This document shows, one piece after another, positions 33,615 through 42,563 of a stretch of 64,000 nt of DNA. A program made the translations under genes and the position numbers. The notes under the pieces are model-generated. The model ran no database searches. It was not told where the DNA came from and worked only from the letters and a program-made list of their open reading frames with translations. Numbering within the stretch: position 1 is the stretch's first letter; each line of letters opens with the position of its first letter. Source of the DNA: Thauera butanivorans NBRC 103042 (lineage in GTDB: Bacteria > Pseudomonadota > Gammaproteobacteria > Burkholderiales > Rhodocyclaceae); contig NZ_BCUG01000032.1 in assembly GCF_001591165.1 (NCBI RefSeq), positions 1-64,000 of the forward strand, in the 5' to 3' direction.

Positions 33615-35219
33615 TCACGGATGCCGCCAGAAGGCGAAGGACTGGAAGCGTTCCGCTGCCCACCACGCGCTGGCCGACACCCCGCGCGTGACGTTGCGTG
33701 TACCGGCCTGGGATTCGAGCGGACGCAGAACCTCGCCGTCGGCGGCATGCCGCGCTTCAGTCCCCTCCTGCTCGGGCACGACGGCGGTAATGTGGCCAGA
33801 GCTGTTGAGATCGCGGCGCTTGGCGACGATGACGCAGACTTCGCCGGCATTCGCTGCCGCCTGCAACAGGGTCAGGTCCAGTTCTCGCGCCCAGCCGAAT
33901 TCGGCGCCATGCTCGTCGAGCCAGTCGTACAGGGAATTGGCGTTCAGTTCGCGCACCGTCTGGCCATAGGTCACCTCCACCGGCTCACCCAGCGCCAGGC
34001 GGCGCAGCGCGGAGTCGGTCCACCACACGCGCGGCAGGTAGGCGCCCGCCAGGTGGGCGTAATCGGTGGCGTAGATGTTGCAGAAAGTCATGCCGGCGCG
34101 CGGCTGGTAGCGCAGGTGATCGGCCTTGGCGACGTCGAGGTAATCGACGATCCGCGCCAGCCCGGCGGCACCGCGTGCGCCTTCGGGGCCACTGCGCGCG
34201 GGGCGGTCGGCCTCGCCGAGCGGGTAGGCCCGCCCGCCATCCCGCACGCGGGTGATGTCCGGCCGGTCGGCCTCCAGATGGACTGCAGGCAGCGCCGGCA
34301 GCGTCTCGGCAGCCGGTGCGGCACGCGAACGCGGGCCACCACGCGTACGCGGACGCGGCGCGTACGGTTCCAGGTAGCGCTCGGCCACCACGCCTTCGCG
34401 CACGACGCCATTGAGCAGCACCCGCACCTGTACCCAGCCCGCCACCGCGGTCGGGCCGCGCACTTCGACTTCGGTGCCCTGCACCAGCGGCGCCAGCAGG
34501 CTTGCCGGCGTCACCTGCGGCGTGGAACGCAGATTGAGCTGCAAGGGCAGGACACGATGCGTCGGCGCGAACGGAGACATCGCCGGCGCGAAAGTTCCGG
34601 CCAGCCCCAGGTCACGCAGCGCCTGGCGGGCCTTCTCGAGCAGTTCGCGGCGATCGGCAAAGCCGTTCAGGCCGCCGTTGATGCGGCGCGTCACCGCTTT
34701 CAGGTCGTCGACGTCGGCCAGCGCGTTGAGATTCTCCCGCTGCCAGAAGAACACCGCGGCATCGACCGCGAGGCTGCCGGCGACGAGATCCGGATCGGCC
34801 ACCACGTCCTGGCCGCACCATTGCGCAAAGCTGCGGTAGTTGTCCTTGCCGGTCAGCTGAATCAGGCCGCGGCCACGGTAGCGCCAGCCGTCGCCGCTCG
34901 CCTCGGCGCCATTGCCCATGCGCCCGCCATAGACCTTGCAAGCGATCTTCTCCGGCTTGCGCGCACAGGCTTCCGCTTCGGCACGCGTGCCGAAATACCG
35001 CGGAAAGACTTTCAGCAATCCGTCCGCCGAATAATTGAGATTCTCGACGGTCAGCCGCAGACAGCCGGATTCGTGCATGACCTGGGCAAGAAAATGGGCG
35101 ATGCGCGGCACCGTGTCGACGGCGTGGGCCACCATCGCGGCATTGAGCGCATCGACGTAGCGGTCGGCATTGGCGCTGGTCGCGCCCATCCGGGTAAGCA
35201 CCTCGCGTGTGATCAACAT
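33615..35219 (-). CDS. GH19 chitinase-like muramidase with SH3 and a C-terminal Cys/His domain
   Basis: 534 residues from ATG 35219, with GGGGG upstream. Residues 1-195 are a GH19/lysozyme-like domain: HFLAQVMHESGCLRLTVENL carries the catalytic Glu, and YRGRGLIQLTGKDNYRSF is the family signature. An SH3-like segment follows at about 210-285 (PLQLNLRSTPQ, then EVEVRGPTAVAGWVQVRV). The last 160 residues include MTFCNIYATDYAHL and LNSSGHITAVVPEQ, a Cys...His pair like an NlpC/P60- or CHAP-type amidase. No signal peptide and no phage neighbours. It may be an endolysin relic or a secreted wall-degrading effector. Confidence 0.75.
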   Translation of the reverse strand: MLITREVLTRMGATSANADRYVDALNAAMVAHAVDTVPRIAHFLAQVMHESGCLRLTVENLNYSADGLLKVFPRYFGTRAEAEACARKPEKIACKVYGGRMGNGAEASGDGWRYRGRGLIQLTGKDNYRSFAQWCGQDVVADPDLVAGSLAVDAAVFFWQRENLNALADVDDLKAVTRRINGGLNGFADRRELLEKARQALRDLGLAGTFAPAMSPFAPTHRVLPLQLNLRSTPQVTPASLLAPLVQGTEVEVRGPTAVAGWVQVRVLLNGVVREGVVAERYLEPYAPRPRTRGGPRSRAAPAAETLPALPAVHLEADRPDITRVRDGGRAYPLGEADRPARSGPEGARGAAGLARIVDYLDVAKADHLRYQPRAGMTFCNIYATDYAHLAGAYLPRVWWTDSALRRLALGEPVEVTYGQTVRELNANSLYDWLDEHGAEFGWARELDLTLLQAAANAGEVCVIVAKRRDLNSSGHITAVVPEQEGTEARHAADGEVLRPLESQAGTRNVTRGVSASAWWAAERFQSFAFWRHP

Positions 35220-35357
35220 GCTGCACCCCCTGAAAACGCCTGCCACAGGCATCCGCGCACTTTTACTAAAGTTCAGCGCGGGGCGCAATTCAAGCCGGAC
35301 GACATCCCAGCCATGCACGGCATGCATAATGTTCCGCATCTCCCGAGGAGCAGAACG

Positions 35358-35879
35358 ATGACGAAGCACCAGCCATGCCGATCGACCGCAGCGGTGATTG
35401 CCTGCCTCGCAGTGCTTGCCGCCGGCTCCGCCGTGGCAGCGGAGACCCGGATCATCTGCGCCGACCTGGACGACCCGGACCACACCCGGATCGTGCTTGG
35501 CATCGCGAGCGACGCAGCCGAAGCCGCCGGCGCGCCCCGCATCACCGGTCTGGAAATCGTCACGCCCGAATTCCTGTGGCCGGCCCCCGGCCAGCCGGAA
35601 ACTGCGCGCTTCCCTGCGGGCAGCAGCGACGTGTCGCCCGACCTGGCACTGCTGGACACGGTGGCCATCCGCGCCACGGCGGATATGGACGGCATGCTGC
35701 GAATCGTGGATTTCGGCGTGCTCAGGCCCGATGCGCTCGGCCTCGAAGGCCTGCGCGGCTCACTGATGCTGCACGAGACGTGGCAGAACGGTCGGGCAAT
35801 CGGCTCGCTGTACTACACCCATGAAGGCAGCCCGCCCACTGTCGCGGCGCTCGCCTGCCAGCGCTTCGACGAAGACTGA
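35358..35879 (+). CDS. Hypothetical exported protein
   Basis: 173 residues. Clear signal peptide (AAVIACLAVLAAGSAVAAE, cut near residue 28). The mature protein is beta-rich with two cysteines (IICADLDD and ALACQRF) that could form a disulfide. Family not recognised. GAGGAG lies 7 nt before the ATG. It diverges from the GH19 gene across 138 bp. Confidence 0.7.
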   Translation: MTKHQPCRSTAAVIACLAVLAAGSAVAAETRIICADLDDPDHTRIVLGIASDAAEAAGAPRITGLEIVTPEFLWPAPGQPETARFPAGSSDVSPDLALLDTVAIRATADMDGMLRIVDFGVLRPDALGLEGLRGSLMLHETWQNGRAIGSLYYTHEGSPPTVAALACQRFDED

Positions 35880-35894
35880 GACCGGCCGTCCCGG

Positions 35895-36845
35895 CTAGAT
35901 CAGCCCGGCACTGCGCAGCATCATCACGCCCAGGCTGGTGGTCAGCAGCGAACCGAGCGTCGTCAGCGCGATGATGTTCGCCGCCAGCGTGGCGTTGCCG
36001 CCCATCGCCCGCACCATCACGTAGCCGGCTGCGGCCGAGGGCGCCGAAGCCATCAACATCAGGATGCCCAGCTCGAGGCCGCGGAAGCCGAGCGCCACCG
36101 CGCCCAGCGTCAGCAGCATCGGCACCACCACCAGCTTGCCGAGCGCGGCCAGCGCGGTGCTGGCGATTTCCGAGCGCAGGCTGCGGAAATCGAGCGAGGC
36201 GCCGGTGCACAGCAGGGCGAGCGGCAGCGTCATGTCGGCGATATACTGGGCCGAACTCAGCGCCAGCGCGGGCAGGCGGATTTCCAGCGCCGACACCGGC
36301 AGCGCGAGCAGGATGCCGATGATCAGGGGATTGGTGGCGATGCCGCGCACGATCCTGCCCACGCCTTGGCTGCGGTGCAACGAACGGCTGAGGGTGATGA
36401 CCGCCAGCACATTGACCAGGATCGTCACCAGGCCGAGGTACAGCGAGGCCGCAGCGAGACCGGCATCGCCGTAGGCATTGACACAGTAGGCCAGACCGAC
36501 GACGCCGAAGTTGGAGCGGAACGCCCCCTGCACCACCACGCCGCGGTCGCGTTCGGGCTGCACGGCGAACTTCGCCGCCCATTCCAGCACGACGTAGAGC
36601 GCCAGCGTCGCCACCAGGCCATAAGCGATCATGCCGGCATTGGCCGATTCGGCGATGCGCGTCCTGGCGATGCTGGTGAACAGCAGCGTGGGCAGGGCGA
36701 TGGTGAATACCAGCTTCGAGCCGGCGTCGATGAAACCATCGGTCAGCATGCCGGTGCGGCGCAGCAGCACACCCAGGCCGAGCAGCACGAAGATCGGCCC
36801 GGTGACCGAAAAGGAAAAGCTCAGGATCGCGAGAAAGTCGGACAT
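35895..36845 (-). CDS. AEC family transporter (auxin efflux carrier-like permease)
   Basis: 316 residues from ATG 36845 with about ten membrane helices in two halves. Start SFSVTGPIFVLLGLGVLLRR, middle RSNFGVVGLAYCVNAYGDAG, and a central crossover region with TNPLIIGILLALPVSALE. These carriers export or import organic acids and amino acids. A second AEC gene follows upstream at 36923, only about 32% alike by eye, so it is not a recent duplication. Confidence 0.83.
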   Translation of the reverse strand: MSDFLAILSFSFSVTGPIFVLLGLGVLLRRTGMLTDGFIDAGSKLVFTIALPTLLFTSIARTRIAESANAGMIAYGLVATLALYVVLEWAAKFAVQPERDRGVVVQGAFRSNFGVVGLAYCVNAYGDAGLAAASLYLGLVTILVNVLAVITLSRSLHRSQGVGRIVRGIATNPLIIGILLALPVSALEIRLPALALSSAQYIADMTLPLALLCTGASLDFRSLRSEIASTALAALGKLVVVPMLLTLGAVALGFRGLELGILMLMASAPSAAAGYVMVRAMGGNATLAANIIALTTLGSLLTTSLGVMMLRSAGLI

Positions 36846-36922
36846 CGGCCAGCCTGGCACATGCCGCCCGGCGGCGGGAACCGCGGCATGCTACGCACTC
36901 GCGGCCACCACGGCAATGCTGC

Positions 36923-37858
36923 TCAGGGCCGCAGCAGGAACAGCAGCACCGTCAGCGTCAGCACCGACAGCAGCGTGGACAGGAATACCGCCGAGGCGAC
37001 CGCGGACTGGCAGACGTTGTAGCGCTGGGCGAAGAGATAGGGCGTGATCCCGGCCGGCAGTGCCGCCAGCAGCACACCGGTCGCCACCCACAGCGGCGGC
37101 ACGTCGAACACCTGGGTCGCCAGCAGCCACACCAGCAGCGGCAGCATCACCGTCTTCAATGCCACCAGCACCAGCGGCTCGCGCAGGTTGCCGCCCAGGC
37201 TGTAGCGCGTCAGCGAGGCGCCGAGCGCGAACAGCGCACAGGGCGTGGCTGCGGCCCCCAGGCCGCCGGCCACGGCATCGACCGGGCCGGGCAGCGGCAT
37301 GCCCGACAGCGCGAACGCCAGCCCGCAGCTCAACCCCCAGATGATCGGCGTCGCCAGCACGCTCTTGCCCAGCTTCAGCAGCGTCGCCACCGCCGACTGC
37401 TGGCCGCCGCGCGCCGCCTCGATCAGCGCGGTGGCCGGCGGCAGCATCAGCAGGCTGTGGCAGGCGATCATGACGAACAGCGGCAGCGCCGCCGACGGGC
37501 CGTAGGCCGTCATCACCAGTGGAATACCGAGCATGCCGGTATTCGAGAAGCCGGCGCCGAGGCCGAGCACCGCCTGCTCGTCCAGCCGGCGCCCGAACAG
37601 CATCCGCCCGGCCAGCATCGCCAGCCCGAACACCACGAATGCGCCGATGTAGTACGACAGCAGGTAGCCCCAGGGCATCGCCTCGGGCAGTTCGGCCCGG
37701 GCGATGGCGCGGAACAGCATCAGCGGCAGCGCGAAGTTGAACACGAACAGCGACAGCCCGCGATTGGCCGCCTCGTCGAACACACCGCAGCGCGCCGCGA
37801 CGTAGCCGAGGCCGAGCGTGCCGAAGACCGGCAAGATGATGCCGAAGATGATGTCCAA
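36923..37858 (-). CDS. AEC family transporter, second gene
   Basis: 311 residues. The start is TTG at 37858, since the frame has no upstream ATG or GTG; it begins DIIFGIILPVFGTLGLGYVA. Family features: GAGFSNTGMLGIPLVMTAYG and ATPCALFALGASLTRYSLGG. About ten helices. It lies between glycerate kinase and the first AEC gene on the same strand, so a role in carrying glycerate or a related acid is plausible but unproven. Confidence 0.82.
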   Translation of the reverse strand: MDIIFGIILPVFGTLGLGYVAARCGVFDEAANRGLSLFVFNFALPLMLFRAIARAELPEAMPWGYLLSYYIGAFVVFGLAMLAGRMLFGRRLDEQAVLGLGAGFSNTGMLGIPLVMTAYGPSAALPLFVMIACHSLLMLPPATALIEAARGGQQSAVATLLKLGKSVLATPIIWGLSCGLAFALSGMPLPGPVDAVAGGLGAAATPCALFALGASLTRYSLGGNLREPLVLVALKTVMLPLLVWLLATQVFDVPPLWVATGVLLAALPAGITPYLFAQRYNVCQSAVASAVFLSTLLSVLTLTVLLFLLRP

Positions 37859-37890
37859 GACGGCTCTGCGGGCGGAAACTCAGGGGGTGC

Positions 37891-39045
37891 TCATGGTAAC
37901 GCAGCCGAGCCCGGACCGATGCGCAGCGTGGCAGCCACGTTGCGGGCGGTGAGTTCGACGTTCGCCGCCGCCTCGCCCAGCGCCTCTTCGAGCGAGCAGG
38001 GACGGCAGAGCACGCTGAACACCGCGTCGATGCCATGCTCGTGCACGACGCCGACGTTCGCCCCCAGCGAGCCGGCGATGCCGATCACCGGCTTGCCGTG
38101 GCGCTTGGCGACGCGGGCGACGCCGATCGGCGTCTTGCCGTGGATGGTCTGGAAATCGATGCGGCCTTCGCCGGTGACGACGAGATCGGCATCGCGCACA
38201 TGGCGGTCGAGATCGACCGCGGCGGTGACGATCTCGATGCCCGGCTTCAGCACCGCGCCGAAGAAGGCGAGCATCGCCGCCCCCATGCCGCCGGCCGCGC
38301 CGGCGCCCGGCACCTGGTCCACCGCCACGCCGAGGTCGCGCTCGACGATGCGGGCGAAGCGGCCGAGGTTGTCGTCCAGCACGCGCACCTTGTCGGGCGT
38401 CGCGCCTTTCTGCGGACCGAACACCGCCGACGCCCCGCGCGGGCCGGTGAGCGGGTTGTCCACGTCGCAGGCGACTTCGATGCGGCATTCGGCCAGGCGC
38501 GGATCGAGCGCGGAAACGTCGATGCGCGCCAGCTCGGCAAGCGCGCCGCCGCCCGTCCCCAGCTCACGGCCGTCGGCGTCCAGCAGCCGCGCGCCCAGCG
38601 CCTGCACCATGCCGGCACCGCCATCGTTGGTGGCGCTGCCGCCGATGCCGAGGATGAAGCGCCGTGCGCCGGCGTCGAGCGCGGCGCGGATCAGTTCGCC
38701 GGTACCGCGCGACGTGGTGCGCAGCGGATCGCGCTGCGCCGGCGGCACCAGCATCAGGCCGCTGGCGGCCGCCATCTCGATCACCGCGGTCGCGCCATCG
38801 CCGGTGAGACCGTAGAAAGCCGGCACGCTGTCGCCCAGCGGGCCGGTGACGGCAAGCTCCAGCCGGCGCCCGCCGGTGGCGGCCACCATCGCCTCGACCG
38901 TGCCTTCGCCGCCATCGGCCACCGGCACGAGCACGTATTCGGCCTGCGGAAAGACGGCGCGGAAGCCGGCTTCGACCGCTTGCGCGACTTCCAGCGCGGA
39001 CAGGCTTTCCTTGTAGGAATCGGGGGCGATGACGATCTTTTTCAT
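37891..39045 (-). CDS. Glycerate kinase (type 2, GarK/GlxK family)
   Basis: 384 residues, normal length. N-terminal [37 protein letters not shown], the glycine-rich [20 protein letters not shown] near residue 130, [16 protein letters not shown] and [12 protein letters not shown] are all family signatures. It phosphorylates D-glycerate with ATP, feeding glycolysis. ATG 39045 is preferred over 39078 because GGAGC precedes it. CdaR-type regulators often control this gene; one lies at 42564-43721 beyond the lower-GC island. Confidence 0.92.
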   Translation of the reverse strand: MKKIVIAPDSYKESLSALEVAQAVEAGFRAVFPQAEYVLVPVADGGEGTVEAMVAATGGRRLELAVTGPLGDSVPAFYGLTGDGATAVIEMAAASGLMLVPPAQRDPLRTTSRGTGELIRAALDAGARRFILGIGGSATNDGGAGMVQALGARLLDADGRELGTGGGALAELARIDVSALDPRLAECRIEVACDVDNPLTGPRGASAVFGPQKGATPDKVRVLDDNLGRFARIVERDLGVAVDQVPGAGAAGGMGAAMLAFFGAVLKPGIEIVTAAVDLDRHVRDADLVVTGEGRIDFQTIHGKTPIGVARVAKRHGKPVIGIAGSLGANVGVVHEHGIDAVFSVLCRPCSLEEALGEAAANVELTARNVAATLRIGPGSAALP

Positions 39046-39157
39046 GGCAGCGGGCTCCAGACGGGGGATTGGATGCAAGACACGGCGGCACTTGCACGGC
39101 AGATGCAGATTAGAGCCGGATGCGCGCTGAAGTCTTCATAAAAATGCACAAATTCAT

Positions 39158-39171
39158 ATGAAAAATTTCAT
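39158..39171. promoter_or_regulatory. AT-rich palindrome upstream of glycerate kinase, candidate operator
   Basis: ATGAAAAATTTCAT contains ATGAAA and TTTCAT arms with a 2-nt spacer, in an AT-rich patch (39135-39185) about 113 bp upstream of the glycerate kinase start. A CdaR-type activator could bind here; this is inference. Confidence 0.3.
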
Positions 39172-39200
39172 CTATTTTGTGAGTTTTACCTATCAGACAG

Positions 39201-39281
39201 CAAGGTGTATTCGCCGGTGGGGTGGCTGTGTGGACCTGCCAGGAGGAGATGAGCAGATAGAGCAGCAGGACGCCTGTGCAT
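39201..39281 (-). pseudogene. Truncated fourth copy of the tandem membrane-anchored family
   Basis: Starts at ATG 39281, 8 nt after copy 3 ends. It reads LLYLLISSWQV like the leader of the intact copies (LLYLLIPSWQV). A single-base loss then shifts the frame, and similarity stops after the 'GEYTF' region at about 39201. The remaining 200 codons are gone. Confidence 0.7.
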
Positions 39282-39289
39282 GGGAGGTG

Positions 39290-40013
39290 TCAGAGATCGT
39301 CCCAGGCGTCGGACCTGGGCGGTTTGCTGCACTCCCACTCCTTCAACTGCTGCAGAATCATGCGGTCGATGGCGGGGTAGTGGGGCATGTTGGCGCCGGC
39401 GATGTCATACACGGCCATCAACCCCCGGTAACGTAAGTCGCGTATACAAGTATATGCATCAGGTCGTTCGATGCCCCTGCTAAAACAGCTTCCCCATAGC
39501 CACTGTTCGCCTTGCATGTCAAGCGTGCCATCCACTGCGGGATGAACAAAATACCAGCGAGCGGAATAGGACCCAGTGCCGCTTATGAGGCGCGACATGC
39601 TGGTCACAGCATCAGGAATCAGCTCCAAGCTGGGAAACAGGTCGCGTCTTTCCGTAATGGTTCGTCTGAAACCGTCCAGCGGATGGGCCGGTGTAACGGT
39701 GACGTTGACGCCCTGCAGGCTTTCCCGGATATAGCTCTTACCATCCAGCGTACCTTTGACGGGAACGTGGGTATGAAACGCCGGTGCGTGGTGCAGGATT
39801 TGTTCAGAAGGAAAGGTGATACGGACATAGCCGCCGGGCTCGGAGACGTCATATCCGGGCTTGTCGGGAACATCACGTTCGGCAAAAACCACGTATTGCG
39901 GAGGGATGCAGAAGGTGTATTCACCGATGGGATGGCGGGTTTGGACCTGCCATGAAGGAATAAGCACGTAAAGTAGCGTGCCCCGCGAGCAATAACAGGA
40001 TCAGATTGCGCAT
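39290..40013 (-). pseudogene. Tandem family copy 3, frameshifted in the leader
   Basis: From ATG 40013 the frame begins MRNLILLLLAG like its paralogues. An extra base at about 39977-39981 then diverts it; from 39967 the correct frame continues (LIPSWQVQTRHPIGEYTF) for 225 residues to SDAWDDL. Translation from GTG 39967 would give a protein lacking the membrane leader. The mature part has the same motifs as copies 1 and 2 (NMPHYPAIDRMILQQLK) but is the most diverged in sequence. Confidence 0.72.
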
Positions 40014-40022
40014 GACGGGGCG

Positions 40023-40739
40023 TCAAATGTCGTCCCAGCCGTCGGATTTGCTCGGCTTGCTGCATTCCCACTGCTTCAATTGCTGCAGAATCATGCGGTC
40101 GATGGCGGGGTAGTGCGGCATGTTGACCTCGGCAATACTGTATTGCATTGATAAGCCGGCATGGCGCAAGTACCGGAAACAATCAAAGCGCTCAGACTGT
40201 CTGGCTCCCCGTGCATAGCAACCCCCCCACAGCCACCGTTCGCCACGTAAATCCAGCGTTCCGTTCGGTAACGGATGGACAAAAAGCCATTCAGGATAAA
40301 TCTGACTGTCGCCCATTAAGCGTGACATGCCGGTTGTTGGATCGGCAACCAAGTTCAGGTTTGGAAAGGTACCTTGCCCTGCCAAAATATTCTGTTTAAG
40401 CGCGTCTAATGAATGCGCGGCAGTGACCATGACGCTGATTTTTTGGTGGAAATACTCTGTGCTTGTGTGATCCGCAGAAGTCGGGATTTTTTTTTGGAAT
40501 TCGGGTGCATGGTTCAGGATTTGTTCGAGGGGAAAGGTGATGAGCACCCAGCCACCAGGTTCCGAGACGTCATATCCGCTGCCGGGCTGGTCAGGGAAAT
40601 TGCGTTCGGAGAAGACGACGTACTGCGGTGGAATGCAGAAGGTGTATTCGCCGATGGGATGGCGTGTCTGGACCTGCCAGGAGGGGATGAGCAGGTAGAG
40701 CAGCGGGCCGGCGAGCAGCAGCAGTGTCAGGTTGCGCAT
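40023..40739 (-). CDS. Tandem membrane-anchored protein, copy 2 (putative immunity-like)
   Basis: 238 residues. The N-terminal hydrophobic leader LTLLLLAGPLLYLLIPSW is an uncleaved anchor or signal. The remainder faces the periplasm: HPIGEYTFCIPPQYVVFSER, GERWLWGGCYARGARQ, and the C-terminal NMPHYPAIDRMILQQLKQW. Four conserved cysteines suggest disulfides. Family not recognised. It starts 9 nt after copy 1 ends. Tandem variable copies behind one different gene resemble immunity gene arrays; this is inference. Confidence 0.65.
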   Translation of the reverse strand: MRNLTLLLLAGPLLYLLIPSWQVQTRHPIGEYTFCIPPQYVVFSERNFPDQPGSGYDVSEPGGWVLITFPLEQILNHAPEFQKKIPTSADHTSTEYFHQKISVMVTAAHSLDALKQNILAGQGTFPNLNLVADPTTGMSRLMGDSQIYPEWLFVHPLPNGTLDLRGERWLWGGCYARGARQSERFDCFRYLRHAGLSMQYSIAEVNMPHYPAIDRMILQQLKQWECSKPSKSDGWDDI

Positions 40740-40748
40740 GGCGAGAGG

Positions 40749-41465
40749 TCAAATGTCGTCCCACGCGTCGGATTTGCCCGGCTTGCTGCATTCCCACTGC
40801 TTCAACTGCTGCAGAATCATGCGGTCGATGGCAGGGTAGTGGGGCATGTTGACACTGGCGATGTGGTACTTCATTGAGAGCCCTGCATGGCGTAGCTCCC
40901 GTCGGCATTTGTAGGCATCGGACTGCTTGGGTTCCCACACACTACAGCTACCCCACAGCCACCGCTCACCATGCAAATCCAGCGTACCGTCTGCAGACGG
41001 GTGGATGAAAAGCCACTCTGGATAGATTTGACTGCTGCCCATAAGACGCGCCATGCCGGTCGTCGGGTCAGGAACCAGTTCCAGGCTGGGAAATTGATCA
41101 CGTTCTTTCCGGATTGTACGTTTGAGGCCGTCAAGCGTATGGGCCGCAGTAACAGTGACACTGATGCTTTGGTGAGAATACGCTGTAGCCGTGTAATCCG
41201 CAGGAGTTGGGATTTTGGTATGGAACGCCGGCGCATGGAGCAGGATTTGTTCAGGGGGAAAGGTGATGCGGACGTAGCCGCCGGGCTCTGAGACGTCATA
41301 TTCGCTGCCAGGCTTGCCGGGAAAATCACGGTCTGAAAAAACGACGTACTGCGGTGGAATGCAGAAGGTGTATTCGCCGATGGGATGGCGTGTCTGGACT
41401 TGCCATGAAGGGATGAGCAGGTAGAGCAGCGGACCGGCGAGCAGCAGCAGGATCAGGTTGCGCAT
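40749..41465 (-). CDS. Tandem membrane-anchored protein, copy 1 (putative immunity-like)
   Basis: 238 residues from ATG 41465, one nt after the stop of the upstream unidentified gene, so translation is probably coupled. Same layout as copy 2: leader LILLLLAGPLLYLLIPSW, PIGEYTFCIPPQYVVFSDRD, GERWLWGSCSVWEPKQ, and the shared C-terminal NMPHYPAIDRMILQQLKQWE. The closest gene to the putative effector and the best preserved. A longer frame to 41633 lies inside that gene. Confidence 0.68.
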   Translation of the reverse strand: MRNLILLLLAGPLLYLLIPSWQVQTRHPIGEYTFCIPPQYVVFSDRDFPGKPGSEYDVSEPGGYVRITFPPEQILLHAPAFHTKIPTPADYTATAYSHQSISVTVTAAHTLDGLKRTIRKERDQFPSLELVPDPTTGMARLMGSSQIYPEWLFIHPSADGTLDLHGERWLWGSCSVWEPKQSDAYKCRRELRHAGLSMKYHIASVNMPHYPAIDRMILQQLKQWECSKPGKSDAWDDI

Positions 41466-41466
41466 G

Positions 41467-42375
41467 TCAGCGTGCCGGACCGGGGTAGCCTTCGTCGCTG
41501 TCGCAGTCGTGGCAGTACAGAAAGCCGTAGATGCGGAATTCCATCTCGTCTGGCACCGCACGCAGCCAAGTACCGCCATAGTTGTCCGGCTGGATGTGAA
41601 ATTCTGCAAATGCCTCGTGATGATAGTCAGCAACTTGTTGCTTGCTTAACAAGCCGCGAATTTTTCCATAAGAATACCGATAATCTGCTTTTACATAGTC
41701 GATATGCATTCTGGCGACAGCCTTCCCGACATTCCGTATCTTCTCCCGCTCCTGCCGCATGTTCCCCCTGAATCCCGCCTTGTTCAAGCCGACGCTGAGA
41801 TTGACGATGGTGGTGCGGGTGATGCCCTCCCAGTAGGCGAAGCCCTTGTGGTCCCAGTACTCGGGGTTGCCGCGTTCGATGGCGGCACGATATTCCTCGG
41901 CGCTGCGGCTCCACAGGCCGAAGCCGATGCGGGCGACGGGGTCGAGCTTGTGCAGGCGGCTGAGCCAGAAAGCGCGGATGTCGCCTCGTTCGACGAGGGA
42001 CTCCTCCTCGGCGGTGATCGCCAGATCGGGGCGCAGCGTGCCGCTGGCGGCATCGACCTGCACGGCCGGGCCGGCGCAGGCGTGGGATGCCGGTCCGTCC
42101 AGGCGCACCAGGACATGCACGCCGCCGTTCAGCAGGCGCTTGGCGCGGCGCAGCACTTCACGGTCTTCCGGGGCCTCGTCGAAATCGCGTGCCGGGTCGT
42201 TGGCGGCGACGAAGTCGAGCAGGGTACGCATTGCCCCCGGATCCGACAGGCCGGCGTCGAGCAGGCTGGCCGATTGCCGGGGCAGCGAGGCATGCAGTTC
42301 GCGGCAAACGGCGTGGCGCGGGCCGAGAAAATAGCTGTCGTGTCCAAGCTTGAGCGTGACAGAACGGCCGGGCAT
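41467..42375 (-). CDS. Unidentified protein, putative effector/toxin of an effector-immunity locus
   Basis: 302 residues from ATG 42375, with AGGAG upstream. No signal peptide and no membrane helix. The N-terminal half is alanine- and arginine-rich (RRAKRLLNGGVHVLVRLDGP). The C-terminal half has an aromatic, charged composition with VADYHHEAFAEFHIQPDNYG and the ending FLYCHDCDSDEGYPGP. Histidine/aspartate clusters could be an active site but no family is recognised. It is followed by four copies of one membrane-anchored gene, the pattern of secreted toxins with immunity genes. The function is not known. Confidence 0.55.
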   Translation of the reverse strand: MPGRSVTLKLGHDSYFLGPRHAVCRELHASLPRQSASLLDAGLSDPGAMRTLLDFVAANDPARDFDEAPEDREVLRRAKRLLNGGVHVLVRLDGPASHACAGPAVQVDAASGTLRPDLAITAEEESLVERGDIRAFWLSRLHKLDPVARIGFGLWSRSAEEYRAAIERGNPEYWDHKGFAYWEGITRTTIVNLSVGLNKAGFRGNMRQEREKIRNVGKAVARMHIDYVKADYRYSYGKIRGLLSKQQVADYHHEAFAEFHIQPDNYGGTWLRAVPDEMEFRIYGFLYCHDCDSDEGYPGPAR

Positions 42376-42563
42376 GTCGGTATCTCCTCTGAATGAGCCC
42401 TGCGGGTACGGGCAAAAACATTGTCGTATGGCAAACCGTGGATTCTGCACCCTGTTGAATGTTGATTCAATAATGACGCCCCGCTTTGCATGACGTCCCA
42501 CCCTTGACGAAAGCCAGCATGCCGACTGAACGGCGGAGTTTCAAACCGGAGTCGGTTTCACGA

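Noticed and set aside
33615-35219. Prophage remnant around the GH19 gene
   Set aside because: Neighbours are tpx, a small membrane protein and an exported protein. No integrase, structural genes or attachment repeats were seen.
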